Source: Chitinivibrionia bacterium (GTDB lineage: Bacteria > Fibrobacterota > Chitinivibrionia > Chitinivibrionales > Chitinivibrionaceae). Taken from it: a stretch of DNA of 64,000 bases. The stretch's first letter is position 1, and every line of letters starts with the position of its first letter. The notes below the pieces were generated by a model. It searched no databases. It had not been told where the DNA came from and saw only the letters and a program-made list of their open reading frames with translations. Below are positions 8,910 through 17,297 of this stretch, one piece after another. Location of the stretch: contig WRAZ01000002.1 of NCBI GenBank assembly GCA_009779925.1, forward strand, positions 1-64,000. Direction: 5' to 3'. A program made the position numbers and the translations under genes.

Positions 8910-9284
8910 CTACGCTTTTCTTCTTACCGTATGCTTCAAATTCATTACAGCTAAATTTATTTCAAAGGTTGTTTCCGATTCGGAAACGCTTAACGAATCG
9001 CCTAAAATGTCCGAAATAATTTCTCCGCTTTTTTGCATAAGCGGCTGTTTTTCTTCTTTGGTTGTCGTTTTTGCCAATTCGCCTACAGTTCTCGTTAATT
9101 CACGAATTTTAGCGAAAGTTTCGATTATCGCCAAGGTCGTTTTTGTCGCTTGTTCGCTTTTGAGTATTGTGGCAAGCATATACAGCCCTTTTTCGGTAAA
9201 CGCTTTAATCGGAGCAGACGAGTGTTTCAACGGAGCGAACCGGTGAAAATTTTTCACCAGTTCAATTTTCTCGGCTTCTTTTGT
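8910..9284 (-). pseudogene. C-terminal remnant of an ORF6N-domain protein
   Basis: The reading frame encodes about 124 residues from EAEKIELVKNF to the stop. The stretch PIKAFTEKGLYMLATILKSEQATKTTLAIIETFAKIREL, then QKSGEIISDILGDSLSVSESETTFEINLAVMNLKHTVRRKA, is the C-terminal half of ORF6N proteins, phage-linked DNA-binding proteins common in Bacteroidota-like genomes. The N-terminal ORF6N DNA-binding domain is absent: upstream the frame runs into the terminator hairpin of the GH9 operon, and no convincing start or ribosome-binding site is present. I read it as a truncated, probably untranslated fragment. Confidence 0.65.
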
Positions 9285-9319
9285 ATTGAGCAAAAAGAAG
9301 AAAATTTTGCAAAAAACAA

Positions 9320-9345
9320 AAAAGGGCAGATTGCTCTGCCCTTTT
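9320..9345 (-). terminator. Intrinsic terminator of the GH9 pair
   Basis: An 11-bp stem AAAAGGGCAGA/TCTGCCCTTTT with loop TTGC lies 22 bp past the stop of the 9368-11170 gene, followed on the minus strand by a long T-rich tract. It is a near copy of the hairpin at 8863-8888. Confidence 0.85.
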
Positions 9346-9367
9346 ATCAAAAATTTCTTAAAAGCGC

Positions 9368-11170
9368 TTATCTCGCTCTCTCTTCCGAGAAAAACTTTAT
9401 CGCGGTTGTCAGCTTGAATATCCCCGCCGCAACGCCGTGGATTGTGGTTTCCATTGACATAAAGTCTTTGCGGTTGTCGAAGAATACGCCGTCCACCGTG
9501 TTGAACTTGTAGGTGCGCTCTATCGTTGGGTCAAAGGGGAAGAATATGCTGAAACGATCCCAGCTTGGTCTGTCGCCCGGTCCTTCCGAAATTGCGCCTT
9601 CGGGGAAAAATTGCGCTTGAAGTCCGAAGATTTGCGAGTTCGGCTGAGTTATTGTTCTGCCTGCAAGGCGCGGGTCTTCGGTTGCCACAAAGTTAATGCC
9701 CCAGTTGTTTTTTCCCATAAAGTAGTCGAACATATTTCTGCCGAGCTCTTCGTATCTTCTGTCGCCTGTCAGCATTTGAAATTCCAATGCGTTAGCGCCG
9801 ATTGCGATGTATGTGTAAAGACCCGCCCAAACGTATTGCGTGGGAAGTCCCCAGATATTGCCCGGTCTTCTGCCGTGAGCCATAAACGCGTCCAAATCGG
9901 CGTGCAAATCGTTTACTGCAACGGGATGCCACTCCATAACGCGCAAGTTTGCAGGCATATTTACCGATTCCCAAGCGCGCCAACCCGCGTCTCTCGCTAT
10001 GTCTTGGAAGCGCACGGACTGCTCTCTGTAGTGGTCAACGCCCGTTAATCTGTAAAGCTCCGCCGCGGCAAGAGCAAGGTTATCGTTTATCGTTTGGTCG
10101 CCGTACCACGTGTTGAGTTTGTCGTCGTAGCCCGCGGGAGCCTCCGCATCGTCCGAAATCGCCCGTCTGAAAATTAAGCGAGCGCGTTCTTCGTATTGTC
10201 TGGCGAGGTTTTCTTTGCCCGGAATATTACGGAAAATGTTCGCGCCCAAAGCCAAGCTTGCCGCGGCATATCCCATTTGCGTTGGAGAAAGCGCCGCCAA
10301 AATCGGACGGTTATGTCCGCTCAAAGTGTCGTTATGCGGCAAACGATAACCGACGTTGTGGTCAACGTAATTCGCCACCTGAACAACAAATTCGTTCGTG
10401 TCGCGCGGATCCATCGTTTTGAAAAGCCAATCCAAGCCCCATTTTGCTTCGTCTAAAATGTCGTTAAGCTCGGTGCGGCTAAAATTGAACATTGTGTCAA
10501 AAAGCGCGGGGTAAAGTTCGTAAGCGCGAAGCATAAAATAGGTCGCATAGCCGATTGTAAGCGTAAATTTAACGTAGTCGCCCGCGTCGTGCCAGCCGCC
10601 TCTCATATCTCTTCTTTTGCCTGAGCCGGCGTCGTGCCACGAGCCGTTATCGCCGCCGCGCCTGTGGAAAAGAATGCCCGCCGAGTCTTGCAAATGGCAA
10701 ACTCCGTGAGTTCTGTGTCCGTCGTATCCGCAGCGAGCCGTGCGCATCCAAAGAAGAGGTCTGCTTATAAGCCACGAATAAGGGTCGTTTGAAATCGGGA
10801 AAATCGCCGCTTCCGCACCGTCCGTTTCAAATCTGTATGTCCCCTCGTCGCGCAATGCGGTAAAATCCACAATGTAGTTGAACGGAAGAGGCATGTGTCC
10901 CGATACTCCGCTCGCCGAATTACCGAAACGACCGCGCATAACAACGCTATCCGCTTCCTCTTTTGTTATAGTCCATTCTCTGCCGCTCAGGTTTCGCTCG
11001 GACATAACCACCAATCTCTTTTGGCGGCTTGGAGTGAAGCCCAAAAAGTTGTAGCGCACATAAACTCCGCCGTCAATCGCTCTGCGGGGAGAAGTTGAGC
11101 CGCCGCGGCATCCCATAAACGCCACCGAAAACAATATCGCGCAAATTGCTATAAAGAGTAATTTTTTCAT
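9368..11170 (-). CDS. GH9 family glycoside hydrolase, lipoprotein (endoglucanase-like)
   Basis: 600 residues. The N-terminus MKKLLFIAICAILFSVAFMGC is a lipoprotein signal with Cys21 as the lipid anchor. An N-terminal Ig-like CelD_N module (to about residue 125) precedes a GH9 (alpha/alpha)6 barrel. The catalytic Asp pair is seen in GGWHDAGDYVKF and the general acid Glu in FFDNRKDFMSMETTIHG, which fits the GH9 C-terminal signature (aromatic-x-D-x4-aromatic-x3-E). The PHHR part of the other GH9 signature is not recognisable. The predicted role is hydrolysis of beta-1,4-glucan or a related polymer at the cell surface. It lies 14 bp downstream of a degenerate paralogue and is probably co-transcribed with it. 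Confidence 0.85.
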   Translation of the reverse strand: MKKLLFIAICAILFSVAFMGCRGGSTSPRRAIDGGVYVRYNFLGFTPSRQKRLVVMSERNLSGREWTITKEEADSVVMRGRFGNSASGVSGHMPLPFNYIVDFTALRDEGTYRFETDGAEAAIFPISNDPYSWLISRPLLWMRTARCGYDGHRTHGVCHLQDSAGILFHRRGGDNGSWHDAGSGKRRDMRGGWHDAGDYVKFTLTIGYATYFMLRAYELYPALFDTMFNFSRTELNDILDEAKWGLDWLFKTMDPRDTNEFVVQVANYVDHNVGYRLPHNDTLSGHNRPILAALSPTQMGYAAASLALGANIFRNIPGKENLARQYEERARLIFRRAISDDAEAPAGYDDKLNTWYGDQTINDNLALAAAELYRLTGVDHYREQSVRFQDIARDAGWRAWESVNMPANLRVMEWHPVAVNDLHADLDAFMAHGRRPGNIWGLPTQYVWAGLYTYIAIGANALEFQMLTGDRRYEELGRNMFDYFMGKNNWGINFVATEDPRLAGRTITQPNSQIFGLQAQFFPEGAISEGPGDRPSWDRFSIFFPFDPTIERTYKFNTVDGVFFDNRKDFMSMETTIHGVAAGIFKLTTAIKFFSEERAR

Positions 11171-11184
11171 TTATTCGTATCCTC

Positions 11185-12906
11185 CTAATTTCTACCAAAA
11201 AGGGTGTTTGCCAAAGTCATAAGATAGATGTTTTTCGCCGCGCCGCTCGTTCTTCCGCCCATCGAAATAAAGTCGCCGTCCAAGTCGTAAAACACCACCG
11301 CTTGAGTGTTGAACGGGAATTGCGCCGATGTGCGAAGGTCATACAAAATCCATATACTTTGGGCGGCGTGGGTCGCTCTGTCGGTCGGACCGACCGCCGT
11401 TAAGCCTTCGGGAAACAATCTTTGCTGAAGTCTGTATATCGGGTGGTTAAAATTGCGAACGCTTTCGGGAATGCTCTGAAGCGCCGTAAAACTTAAGCCC
11501 CAGTTGTTAAGCCCGTAGTTGTAGTTAAGAACGTCCAAAACAAGACTTGCGTGAGTATTGTCGCCCGACTGAACGCTGTATGCTCCCGCTCCTATCGCTA
11601 TAACAAAATAATTATAAAGCGCGTTTATGGTGTAGCCCTTGGGAAGGTTCCATATATTTTGCGCGTTTCTGCTGTTAGACAAAGTGCCGCCCAAGCTCTC
11701 AAGAATTGTTCTGCGCGCGTTTGGATGTTGCGGCAAAACCATAGATTGCGCAATTACGTTTTGGACGTCCCAGCTTATCCAGTGCGCCGCGGGAAGCGCG
11801 TCCGAAAGCGCTCTTGCTCTCGTCAAAAACCGCTCTTCGCCCGTAAGCTGATGGAGAGCCACCGCCGCCATAAGCAAATTGTCTTCGGCAGTCGGGTCGG
11901 GAAAAAGCGCCCAACCGCGTTCCAGCCATTCGGGTCTAACACCCTGAGCCTGCGCCGCGTCAAATAATCTTATCGCTTTTTCTCTGCATTGTCTTGCAAA
12001 ATTCGCGTCTATGTTTTGGAAAGTTTGCGCGCCCAAAGCAAGCGCCGCCGAAACGGAAGCCATACAAGACGAGCTCTTTATAGAAAACGCGGGTCTCAAA
12101 CCGTCTCTTCTGTCGCGATGCGGAAGGCGGACGCCGAATTCGGAGTCGTATCCGCCGACGTTTATTATGAAGTCTCTGTCGTTCGGCATAACTTTGAGCA
12201 GATATTCAAGTCCGAAGCGCGCCTCGTCCAAAATATCGACCAAAGCGCTTGGGCTGTATCTTCTTGTGAAGGTTTCGGGCGCAAGGTTGTATGCTCTCAG
12301 CAAATAAAAGGTTGTCAAAGCGATAAGCGGGGTCGATTTTGTGTAGTCGGTAGAAGCATACCAGCCGCCGAGCAAATTGTGAGCGATAAATTCATCATTT
12401 TCCGCCCAAGGGTCGCTCCTGTTGGGTCCCGTTCTGTAATAAACAAACGCCACGGAGTCGCCGAAATGCGCGGGCTCGCGGTCGAGCGTATGGACGGAGC
12501 CGCTTCTTTGAACGCGTATCCACCTCAAAGACGAGGCAATCGCTTCGCTATACGGGTCGGAAGTTATTCTGAATGTACGCGCGTTTTCTACGCCGTCAAT
12601 CGAAAGAACGAAATTCCCTTCCCGCGTTAATTCGGAAAACAGGATTTCGTGATTAAATGCAAACGCCGAATGGTCGCTTACCCCTATTAAGCTTGTTCCG
12701 ATAACTCCCTGTTTCGCCACAGAGCCGTTTTCGTCCGTAATTCTCCACGCTCTCGAGGACAAATCCTCAGACGACATCACAACCATTCTTTTTTCGGCTG
12801 ACGGAAAATATCCTGCCAAATTGGCGCGAATAAAAGTTTGCGCAGATACCAAAAGAAATGCTCCCGCACACAACCCAATAATAGCCGCTTTTGAAAATAT
12901 ACTCAC
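11185..12906 (-). CDS. GH9-like protein lacking catalytic residues
   Basis: About 573 residues from a GTG at 12906, nine bases after GAGAGGAG; the longer GTG at 12927 has no Shine-Dalgarno site. A signal peptide (SIFSKAAIIGLCAGAFLLVSAQT) precedes the same CelD_N plus GH9 layout as its downstream neighbour, with clear end-to-end similarity. At the catalytic Asp pair the neighbour has GGWHDAGDYVKF whereas this protein has GGWYASTDYTKS, losing the first Asp, and at the general acid SMETTIHG becomes SMGGRTSG, losing the Glu. It is therefore predicted to be inactive as a hydrolase. It may bind glycan or scaffold its partner (inference). Confidence 0.75.
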   Translation of the reverse strand: MSIFSKAAIIGLCAGAFLLVSAQTFIRANLAGYFPSAEKRMVVMSSEDLSSRAWRITDENGSVAKQGVIGTSLIGVSDHSAFAFNHEILFSELTREGNFVLSIDGVENARTFRITSDPYSEAIASSLRWIRVQRSGSVHTLDREPAHFGDSVAFVYYRTGPNRSDPWAENDEFIAHNLLGGWYASTDYTKSTPLIALTTFYLLRAYNLAPETFTRRYSPSALVDILDEARFGLEYLLKVMPNDRDFIINVGGYDSEFGVRLPHRDRRDGLRPAFSIKSSSCMASVSAALALGAQTFQNIDANFARQCREKAIRLFDAAQAQGVRPEWLERGWALFPDPTAEDNLLMAAVALHQLTGEERFLTRARALSDALPAAHWISWDVQNVIAQSMVLPQHPNARRTILESLGGTLSNSRNAQNIWNLPKGYTINALYNYFVIAIGAGAYSVQSGDNTHASLVLDVLNYNYGLNNWGLSFTALQSIPESVRNFNHPIYRLQQRLFPEGLTAVGPTDRATHAAQSIWILYDLRTSAQFPFNTQAVVFYDLDGDFISMGGRTSGAAKNIYLMTLANTLFGRN

Positions 12907-12988
12907 GTTTAATAACTCCTCTCGCACGAGTTTTGTCTTGTTTATGTATATAAATATAATATAAGCCGCAATAAAAAGCGCGTTTTTT

Positions 12989-13204
12989 TTATTTCGAGAA
13001 GAAATTTACCACAATAGTAAGCGCAACCGATAACAAAATACAGGTCATAATCGGAAGCGAAATCTGAATACTACCTCGCGAAAAGTTTACATCCCCCGGC
13101 AATTGTCCGATAGGCAATTTGTCCGACAAAAGAAAAAACACGCCGATAATAGTTATCGACACGCCCGCCACAAGCAAAAACCGCCCAACTTCCGCAAAAT
13201 TCAT
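12989..13204 (-). CDS. DUF2905 small membrane protein
   Basis: 71 residues with two hydrophobic segments (residues 7-25 and 48-68) separated by LPIGQLPGDVNFSRGSIQIS, the DUF2905 signature (LGRLPGDI-type). The family is widespread, often near ruvB or mtaB, and has no known function. Here it lies downstream of the glycosyltransferase array that follows ruvB, in the same orientation, with a 95-bp gap. Confidence 0.8.
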   Translation of the reverse strand: MNFAEVGRFLLVAGVSITIIGVFFLLSDKLPIGQLPGDVNFSRGSIQISLPIMTCILLSVALTIVVNFFSK

Positions 13205-13299
13205 AAGGTTTTCCTCTTAATTTTCGTTTTTTTAAGTTTTTCAATTCCATAAAAGTAATTTATGCCGAAAATTGAAAGCGAAAACCCCGCAAATTTTTA

Positions 13300-14652
13300 T
13301 TAGTTTATCGGATTTACTATCGGGCAGGCTTTCATACACTTCCAACAATACTGACACGTTTTTCTGTTAATCGCAACAGTAAATCCGCTCTCTTTTGTCT
13401 GATACGGAAAAATACTTTTTGCAGGACAAGCAGATAAGCATTTTCGACCGACACATTTTGCGCAAAAGTTTTTTTCGCCCTCTAAAACGCCTTTTGACAG
13501 CGCCAAATAAAAATATTTTTGCGCTTTGGCGTATTCTTTAAAAAGCAAACAGGTTAAAAGCAATCTATAAATTCCGTTAACGACCACAGGTTTATACATT
13601 TCGTTTTTTTGCTCAAGAGAAACGCAGGTCGTTTTGTCCAAAAAGTCGTTGATTATCCTTATTTCTTCCGTGATATTCATTTCCATTTCCCAAAAATCCA
13701 TTCCGTCTAAAATCGGAAAGAACGAGGCGCGCCTGAATTCCCGAGCGGTAAGCGGGCGGGCGGCGACTGTTTTCGGATGTTCGAGCGGAAAATTCATTTC
13801 TCCCGCGACAAGCATTGCGCCGACGTTATATTCAAAACCGTTATGCGCCGTATCCGCAACGCCGCAGCCGATATTTGTCGCCAAATTGCAATCGGGAACA
13901 ACAAACAGCCCGTTATTTATTAAAGCCGAAAATTTTAACTGCAAGTCCCAGGTGTTGTTTCTGCCCGATAAAATTATCTCCATTTGGTCGGTAAGGATTT
14001 TTATTCTGGCGTTTTTTATGTATTCGTCATAATCGTGAGAATTGTCGTCGATTTCGCGTTTTGTTTTGTATTTTTCCAATTGCGACATCGATTTATCGTG
14101 CTTAATCCATGCTCTTCTCCAAGTCGCCCAACCCCAAATTCCCGTAATATCTTCCGAAAAATCCGTGATTCTCTTAAAAGAATAAGTATTTGCCGACAGG
14201 TTTTTTGCTGTTTCATTGGTGCCGTTTATAAGAAAAACGCTTTCTTCGTCCTTGTATTTTGTTAGAATTTCCGAGCAGAATCGAAAAAAACTCGGCGCGG
14301 GAAGGCAATCGTCTTCAAGAATTATTCCCATTTCTTCGTTCTCGAAAAACCAATCTATCGCCGCTTCTATTCCGAATCTTGTGCCGAGATTTTTTTCTTG
14401 AAAATTAGTGAATACTTCGCAGTCCCAATCGACGTTTTCCACGACCCATTTGCGCAGATATTCGACATTTTCTTTCTCGGAGGCGACGGTCGCCCGCCAA
14501 CCGTCCGAAAAAACGTATAATTTTTTAGGTCTTGATCTTCTTATTGCCGAAAAAACTTTTTTTGTCGTTTCGATTTTGCAAAACGGCGTAAATAATATCG
14601 GCATTTTTTCGTAGTCGTTATTATCGACAATATTATTTTTAACTAACCTCAT
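13300..14652 (-). CDS. Glycosyltransferase with C-terminal two-cluster ferredoxin-like tail (paralogue 4)
   Basis: 450 residues. Residues 18 to about 240 form a GT-A type nucleotide-diphospho-sugar transferase (HlpA-like): MPILFTPFCKIET start, the acidic DxD-like motif GIILEDDCLPAPSFF, and GIWGWATWRRAW. Residues 395-450 hold eight Cys in ferredoxin order: C397-x2-C400-x4-C405-x3-C409-P and C433-x2-C436-x2-C439-x3-C443-P, as expected for two [4Fe-4S] clusters. The start overlaps the stop of the paralogue upstream by four bases (ATGA). The acceptor, sugar donor and redox role are unknown. The join is in one continuous frame and recurs in two paralogues, so it is not an assembly artefact of one gene. 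Confidence 0.7.
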   Translation of the reverse strand: MRLVKNNIVDNNDYEKMPILFTPFCKIETTKKVFSAIRRSRPKKLYVFSDGWRATVASEKENVEYLRKWVVENVDWDCEVFTNFQEKNLGTRFGIEAAIDWFFENEEMGIILEDDCLPAPSFFRFCSEILTKYKDEESVFLINGTNETAKNLSANTYSFKRITDFSEDITGIWGWATWRRAWIKHDKSMSQLEKYKTKREIDDNSHDYDEYIKNARIKILTDQMEIILSGRNNTWDLQLKFSALINNGLFVVPDCNLATNIGCGVADTAHNGFEYNVGAMLVAGEMNFPLEHPKTVAARPLTAREFRRASFFPILDGMDFWEMEMNITEEIRIINDFLDKTTCVSLEQKNEMYKPVVVNGIYRLLLTCLLFKEYAKAQKYFYLALSKGVLEGEKNFCAKCVGRKCLSACPAKSIFPYQTKESGFTVAINRKTCQYCWKCMKACPIVNPIN

Positions 14653-15899
14653 TTTCCCTCCGAATTGCGAAGATTTTTTTCGCCTTTTAATACTCCGTCC
14701 GCTTCCGCCAAAGAAATGTATTTTTGCGCCTTAGCGTGTTCGCCAGAATTTACGGCATAATTTATCAATTCACGTAAACTGTCGCCTAAAAATTCCTCAT
14801 ACATTTCGATTTTTTGTTCTTTTGGAAGTTTACTCCGCACTAAAAAATTATGAACGGTCAAAATTCTGTCGGTTATTGTCGCCTCTATTTCCCAAAATTC
14901 TCTTGTCGAAATATTCGGCACAAAAGCTGCGCGGATATATTCTTTTGCGCTAAGTGCCTGCGCCGCAACAACTTGCGGATGTTTTATCGGAAATGAAATT
15001 TCCCCGACTGCTAAATTTGTTCCAACGCTATACTTAAACGTCTTGTGAGCGGACTCCGAACTGCTACCCCCGATATTGCTGACCAAATTGCAGTCCGGGA
15101 CAACAAAAAGTCCGTCGTTTATCAAGGTCGAAAATCTCAACTGAATGTCCCAAGTGTTGTTTTTTCCGTCCAAGATATATTCCATTTGTTCACAGATGTT
15201 TTTTAGTCGAGTGTTTCGCAAATTTTCTTCGTAATTATTTTGTAGGGGCGGGGTTTGCCCGCCCAATTCGCCACTTGGTTGGTTTTTAGGGCGGGCAAAC
15301 CCCGCCCCTACGGCATCACGATATTCTTGCAGTCGCGACATTGATTTATCGTGTTTTTTCCACGCTCTTCGCCAAGTCGCCCAACCCCAAATTCCGGCAA
15401 TATCCTCGGAAAAGTCCGTGATTTTCTTGAAAGAATAAGTATTTGCCGATAAATCTTTTGCTGTTTCGTTGGTGCCGTTTATAAGAAAAACTTTTTCGTC
15501 GTCCTTGTATTTAGTAAGAATTTCCGAGCAAAATCTAAAGAAACTCGGAGCCGGCAAACAATCGTCTTCAAGAATTATTCCCATTTCTTCATTCGCAAAA
15601 AACCAATCAATCGCCGTTTCAATTCCAAATCTTGTGCCGAGGTTTTTTTCTTGGAAATTTGTGAATACCTCGCAGTCCCAATCTACATTTTCCACAACCC
15701 ATTTGCGCAGATATTCGACATTTTCTTTCTCGGAGGCTTCTCTTGCCCCGTCGGAAAAGACATATAATTTCTTGGGTTTCGATTTTTTTATAGCATTAAA
15801 AACCTTTGTTGCGGTTTCTATTTTGCAAAAAGGAGTAAATAGAATCGGCATTCTAACGTAGTCGTTATTATCGTAAAAGTTGCTTTTGCTCAATCTCAT
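14649..15899 (-). CDS. Glycosyltransferase paralogue without ferredoxin tail (paralogue 3)
   Basis: 416 residues with the same GT-A domain as its neighbours (IILEDDCLPAPSFF, GIWGWATWRRAW). It ends at GEKNLRNSEGK, exactly where the siblings continue GEKNFCAKC into the Cys-rich tail, so the redox module is missing. About 24 residues around position 200 (AVGAGFARPKNQ to GGQTPPLQ) are encoded by a 70-bp GC-rich palindromic element inserted without breaking the frame; siblings have a short unrelated loop there. It lies 29 bp downstream of paralogue 2 and overlaps paralogue 4 by ATGA. Confidence 0.75.
   Translation of the reverse strand: MRLSKSNFYDNNDYVRMPILFTPFCKIETATKVFNAIKKSKPKKLYVFSDGAREASEKENVEYLRKWVVENVDWDCEVFTNFQEKNLGTRFGIETAIDWFFANEEMGIILEDDCLPAPSFFRFCSEILTKYKDDEKVFLINGTNETAKDLSANTYSFKKITDFSEDIAGIWGWATWRRAWKKHDKSMSRLQEYRDAVGAGFARPKNQPSGELGGQTPPLQNNYEENLRNTRLKNICEQMEYILDGKNNTWDIQLRFSTLINDGLFVVPDCNLVSNIGGSSSESAHKTFKYSVGTNLAVGEISFPIKHPQVVAAQALSAKEYIRAAFVPNISTREFWEIEATITDRILTVHNFLVRSKLPKEQKIEMYEEFLGDSLRELINYAVNSGEHAKAQKYISLAEADGVLKGEKNLRNSEGK
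15242..15311. repeat. GC-rich palindromic element inserted in frame in a glycosyltransferase gene
   Basis: Perfect 23-bp inverted repeats (15242-15264 and 15289-15311) beginning GTAGGGGCGGGG and ending CCCCGCCCCTAC flank a 24-bp spacer. The arms are about 75 % G+C in a 40 % G+C gene. The element sits inside the 14649-15899 coding sequence and keeps it open. Comparable compact palindromes that enter coding sequences are known as Rickettsia palindromic elements; relation to those is not implied. No second copy was seen in the window. Confidence 0.85.
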
Positions 15900-15928
15900 A
15901 AGATCCTCCTAATGTTCTGACATTTCAA

Positions 15929-17260
15929 TTATTCCGGATTTACAATCCAACATTTTTTAACGCAATTAAAACAATAAATGCAAGTTTTTGAGTCGATTAC
16001 AACAGCATTTTGCCCGTCTTGTGCCTTAATCAAAGATATGCTTTTTGTCGGACAAACAGCAAGACATCCTTTAGTTGTACACTTTGCGCAAAAGTTTTTT
16101 TTGCCGACAAAAGCGGACTTTGTCAATGCCAAATAAAGATACTTTTGCGCTTTGTAATATTCTTTGTATCTACACGCCCAATCTATAAGTTCAAAGAGGT
16201 TGTTCTTTTCAAGATCTTCATACTTTTCAACGATTTTCGGATCGCCCAAAAAACCGTTTGGTCCCAAAAAATTATATACCGCAATCTGTTTATTAAGAGT
16301 GGCGACCTCTAAATCTTCATATTTTTCTTCAAAACATTTTGGAATAGCACTGCGTACATATTCTTCCGCTGTAAGTACGCGAGACGCTAAACTTTGAGGG
16401 TGTTGTAAAGGAAACAAAATTTCTCCGGTCGGAAGCGTTCCCTCCAAATAATATTCGCTACTCGTATGCGTAAAGCCCGACGCACAGCCGATATTTGTAA
16501 CTAAATTGCAATCGGGAAGAACAAAAAGTCCGTCGTTTAACTGCACAGAAAATTTCAATAGATAACTCCAACTATTAACTTTTCCGCTCAAAATCCCTTC
16601 CACTAAAGTAAGAATAAGTAGCATTTGCGTATGTTTTATGTATTCATTAAAATCATAACTGCTTTTATATTCATCACATATTTTTCCGTATTTTTCAAAC
16701 TGCGCGGCGCTTTTATCGTGTTTTTTCCATGCTCTTTTCCAAGTTGCCCAGCCCCACATTTCCGAAGCGCCTACGTTATCCTTAAAATAATACGAGTTCG
16801 CCGACAATGCCTTTGCGTTTTCGTTATGACCTTTTACGATAAACACACTTTCGTCGTCTTTGTATTTGAGCAGAATTTCACTGCAAAATCTGAAAAATCC
16901 GGGCGCGGGCAAAGTATCGTCTTCGAGGATTATCCCCATTTCTTCGTTCTCAAAAAACCAATCGATAGCCGTTTCTATCGCCTGTTTGCATCCGAGATTT
17001 TTGTCGCTGAATTTTGTGTGGACTTCGCAATCCCAGTCAATGCTTTCTAAAACTGCTTTTCGTAAACTTTCGACATTTTCTTTCTCGCCGACTTTGTTTT
17101 CCCGCCAACCGTCCGATGAAATATACAATTTTTGGGGTTTGGATTTTTTTATCGCGTTAAAAACTTTCATAGTAGTTTCGGTTTTAGCGAAAATGCAAAA
17201 TAAAATCGGCATTCTTTCATATTCGCTGTTTTCAAAAAAGTTGTTTTTAACTAATCTCAT
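15929..17260 (-). CDS. Glycosyltransferase with C-terminal ferredoxin-like tail (paralogue 2)
   Basis: 443 residues from the ATG at 17260, which has GGAGGAGGGAG nine bases upstream; a longer reading to 17332 would overlap the previous gene and lacks a site. The GT-A domain has MPILFCIFAKTET, IILEDDTLPAPGFF and MWGWATWKRAWKKHD. The Cys tail is C391-x2-C394-x4-C399-x3-C403-P and C427-x2-C430-x2-C433-x3-C437; the Pro after the last Cys is replaced by Trp, all eight Cys being kept. It is closest in sequence to paralogue 1 (EDDTLPA and DNVGxSEMWGWATW shared). Confidence 0.7.
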   Translation of the reverse strand: MRLVKNNFFENSEYERMPILFCIFAKTETTMKVFNAIKKSKPQKLYISSDGWRENKVGEKENVESLRKAVLESIDWDCEVHTKFSDKNLGCKQAIETAIDWFFENEEMGIILEDDTLPAPGFFRFCSEILLKYKDDESVFIVKGHNENAKALSANSYYFKDNVGASEMWGWATWKRAWKKHDKSAAQFEKYGKICDEYKSSYDFNEYIKHTQMLLILTLVEGILSGKVNSWSYLLKFSVQLNDGLFVLPDCNLVTNIGCASGFTHTSSEYYLEGTLPTGEILFPLQHPQSLASRVLTAEEYVRSAIPKCFEEKYEDLEVATLNKQIAVYNFLGPNGFLGDPKIVEKYEDLEKNNLFELIDWACRYKEYYKAQKYLYLALTKSAFVGKKNFCAKCTTKGCLAVCPTKSISLIKAQDGQNAVVIDSKTCIYCFNCVKKCWIVNPE

Positions 17261-17297
17261 TTTCCACTCCCTCCTCCTCCCTGATAATACAAAGAAT

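Noticed and set aside
11989-12630. 213-codon open frame antisense to the degenerate GH9 gene
   Set aside because: Shadow of a long, well-supported GH9-like gene; the peptide is Arg/Cys/Ser-rich with no domain and has no ribosome-binding site.
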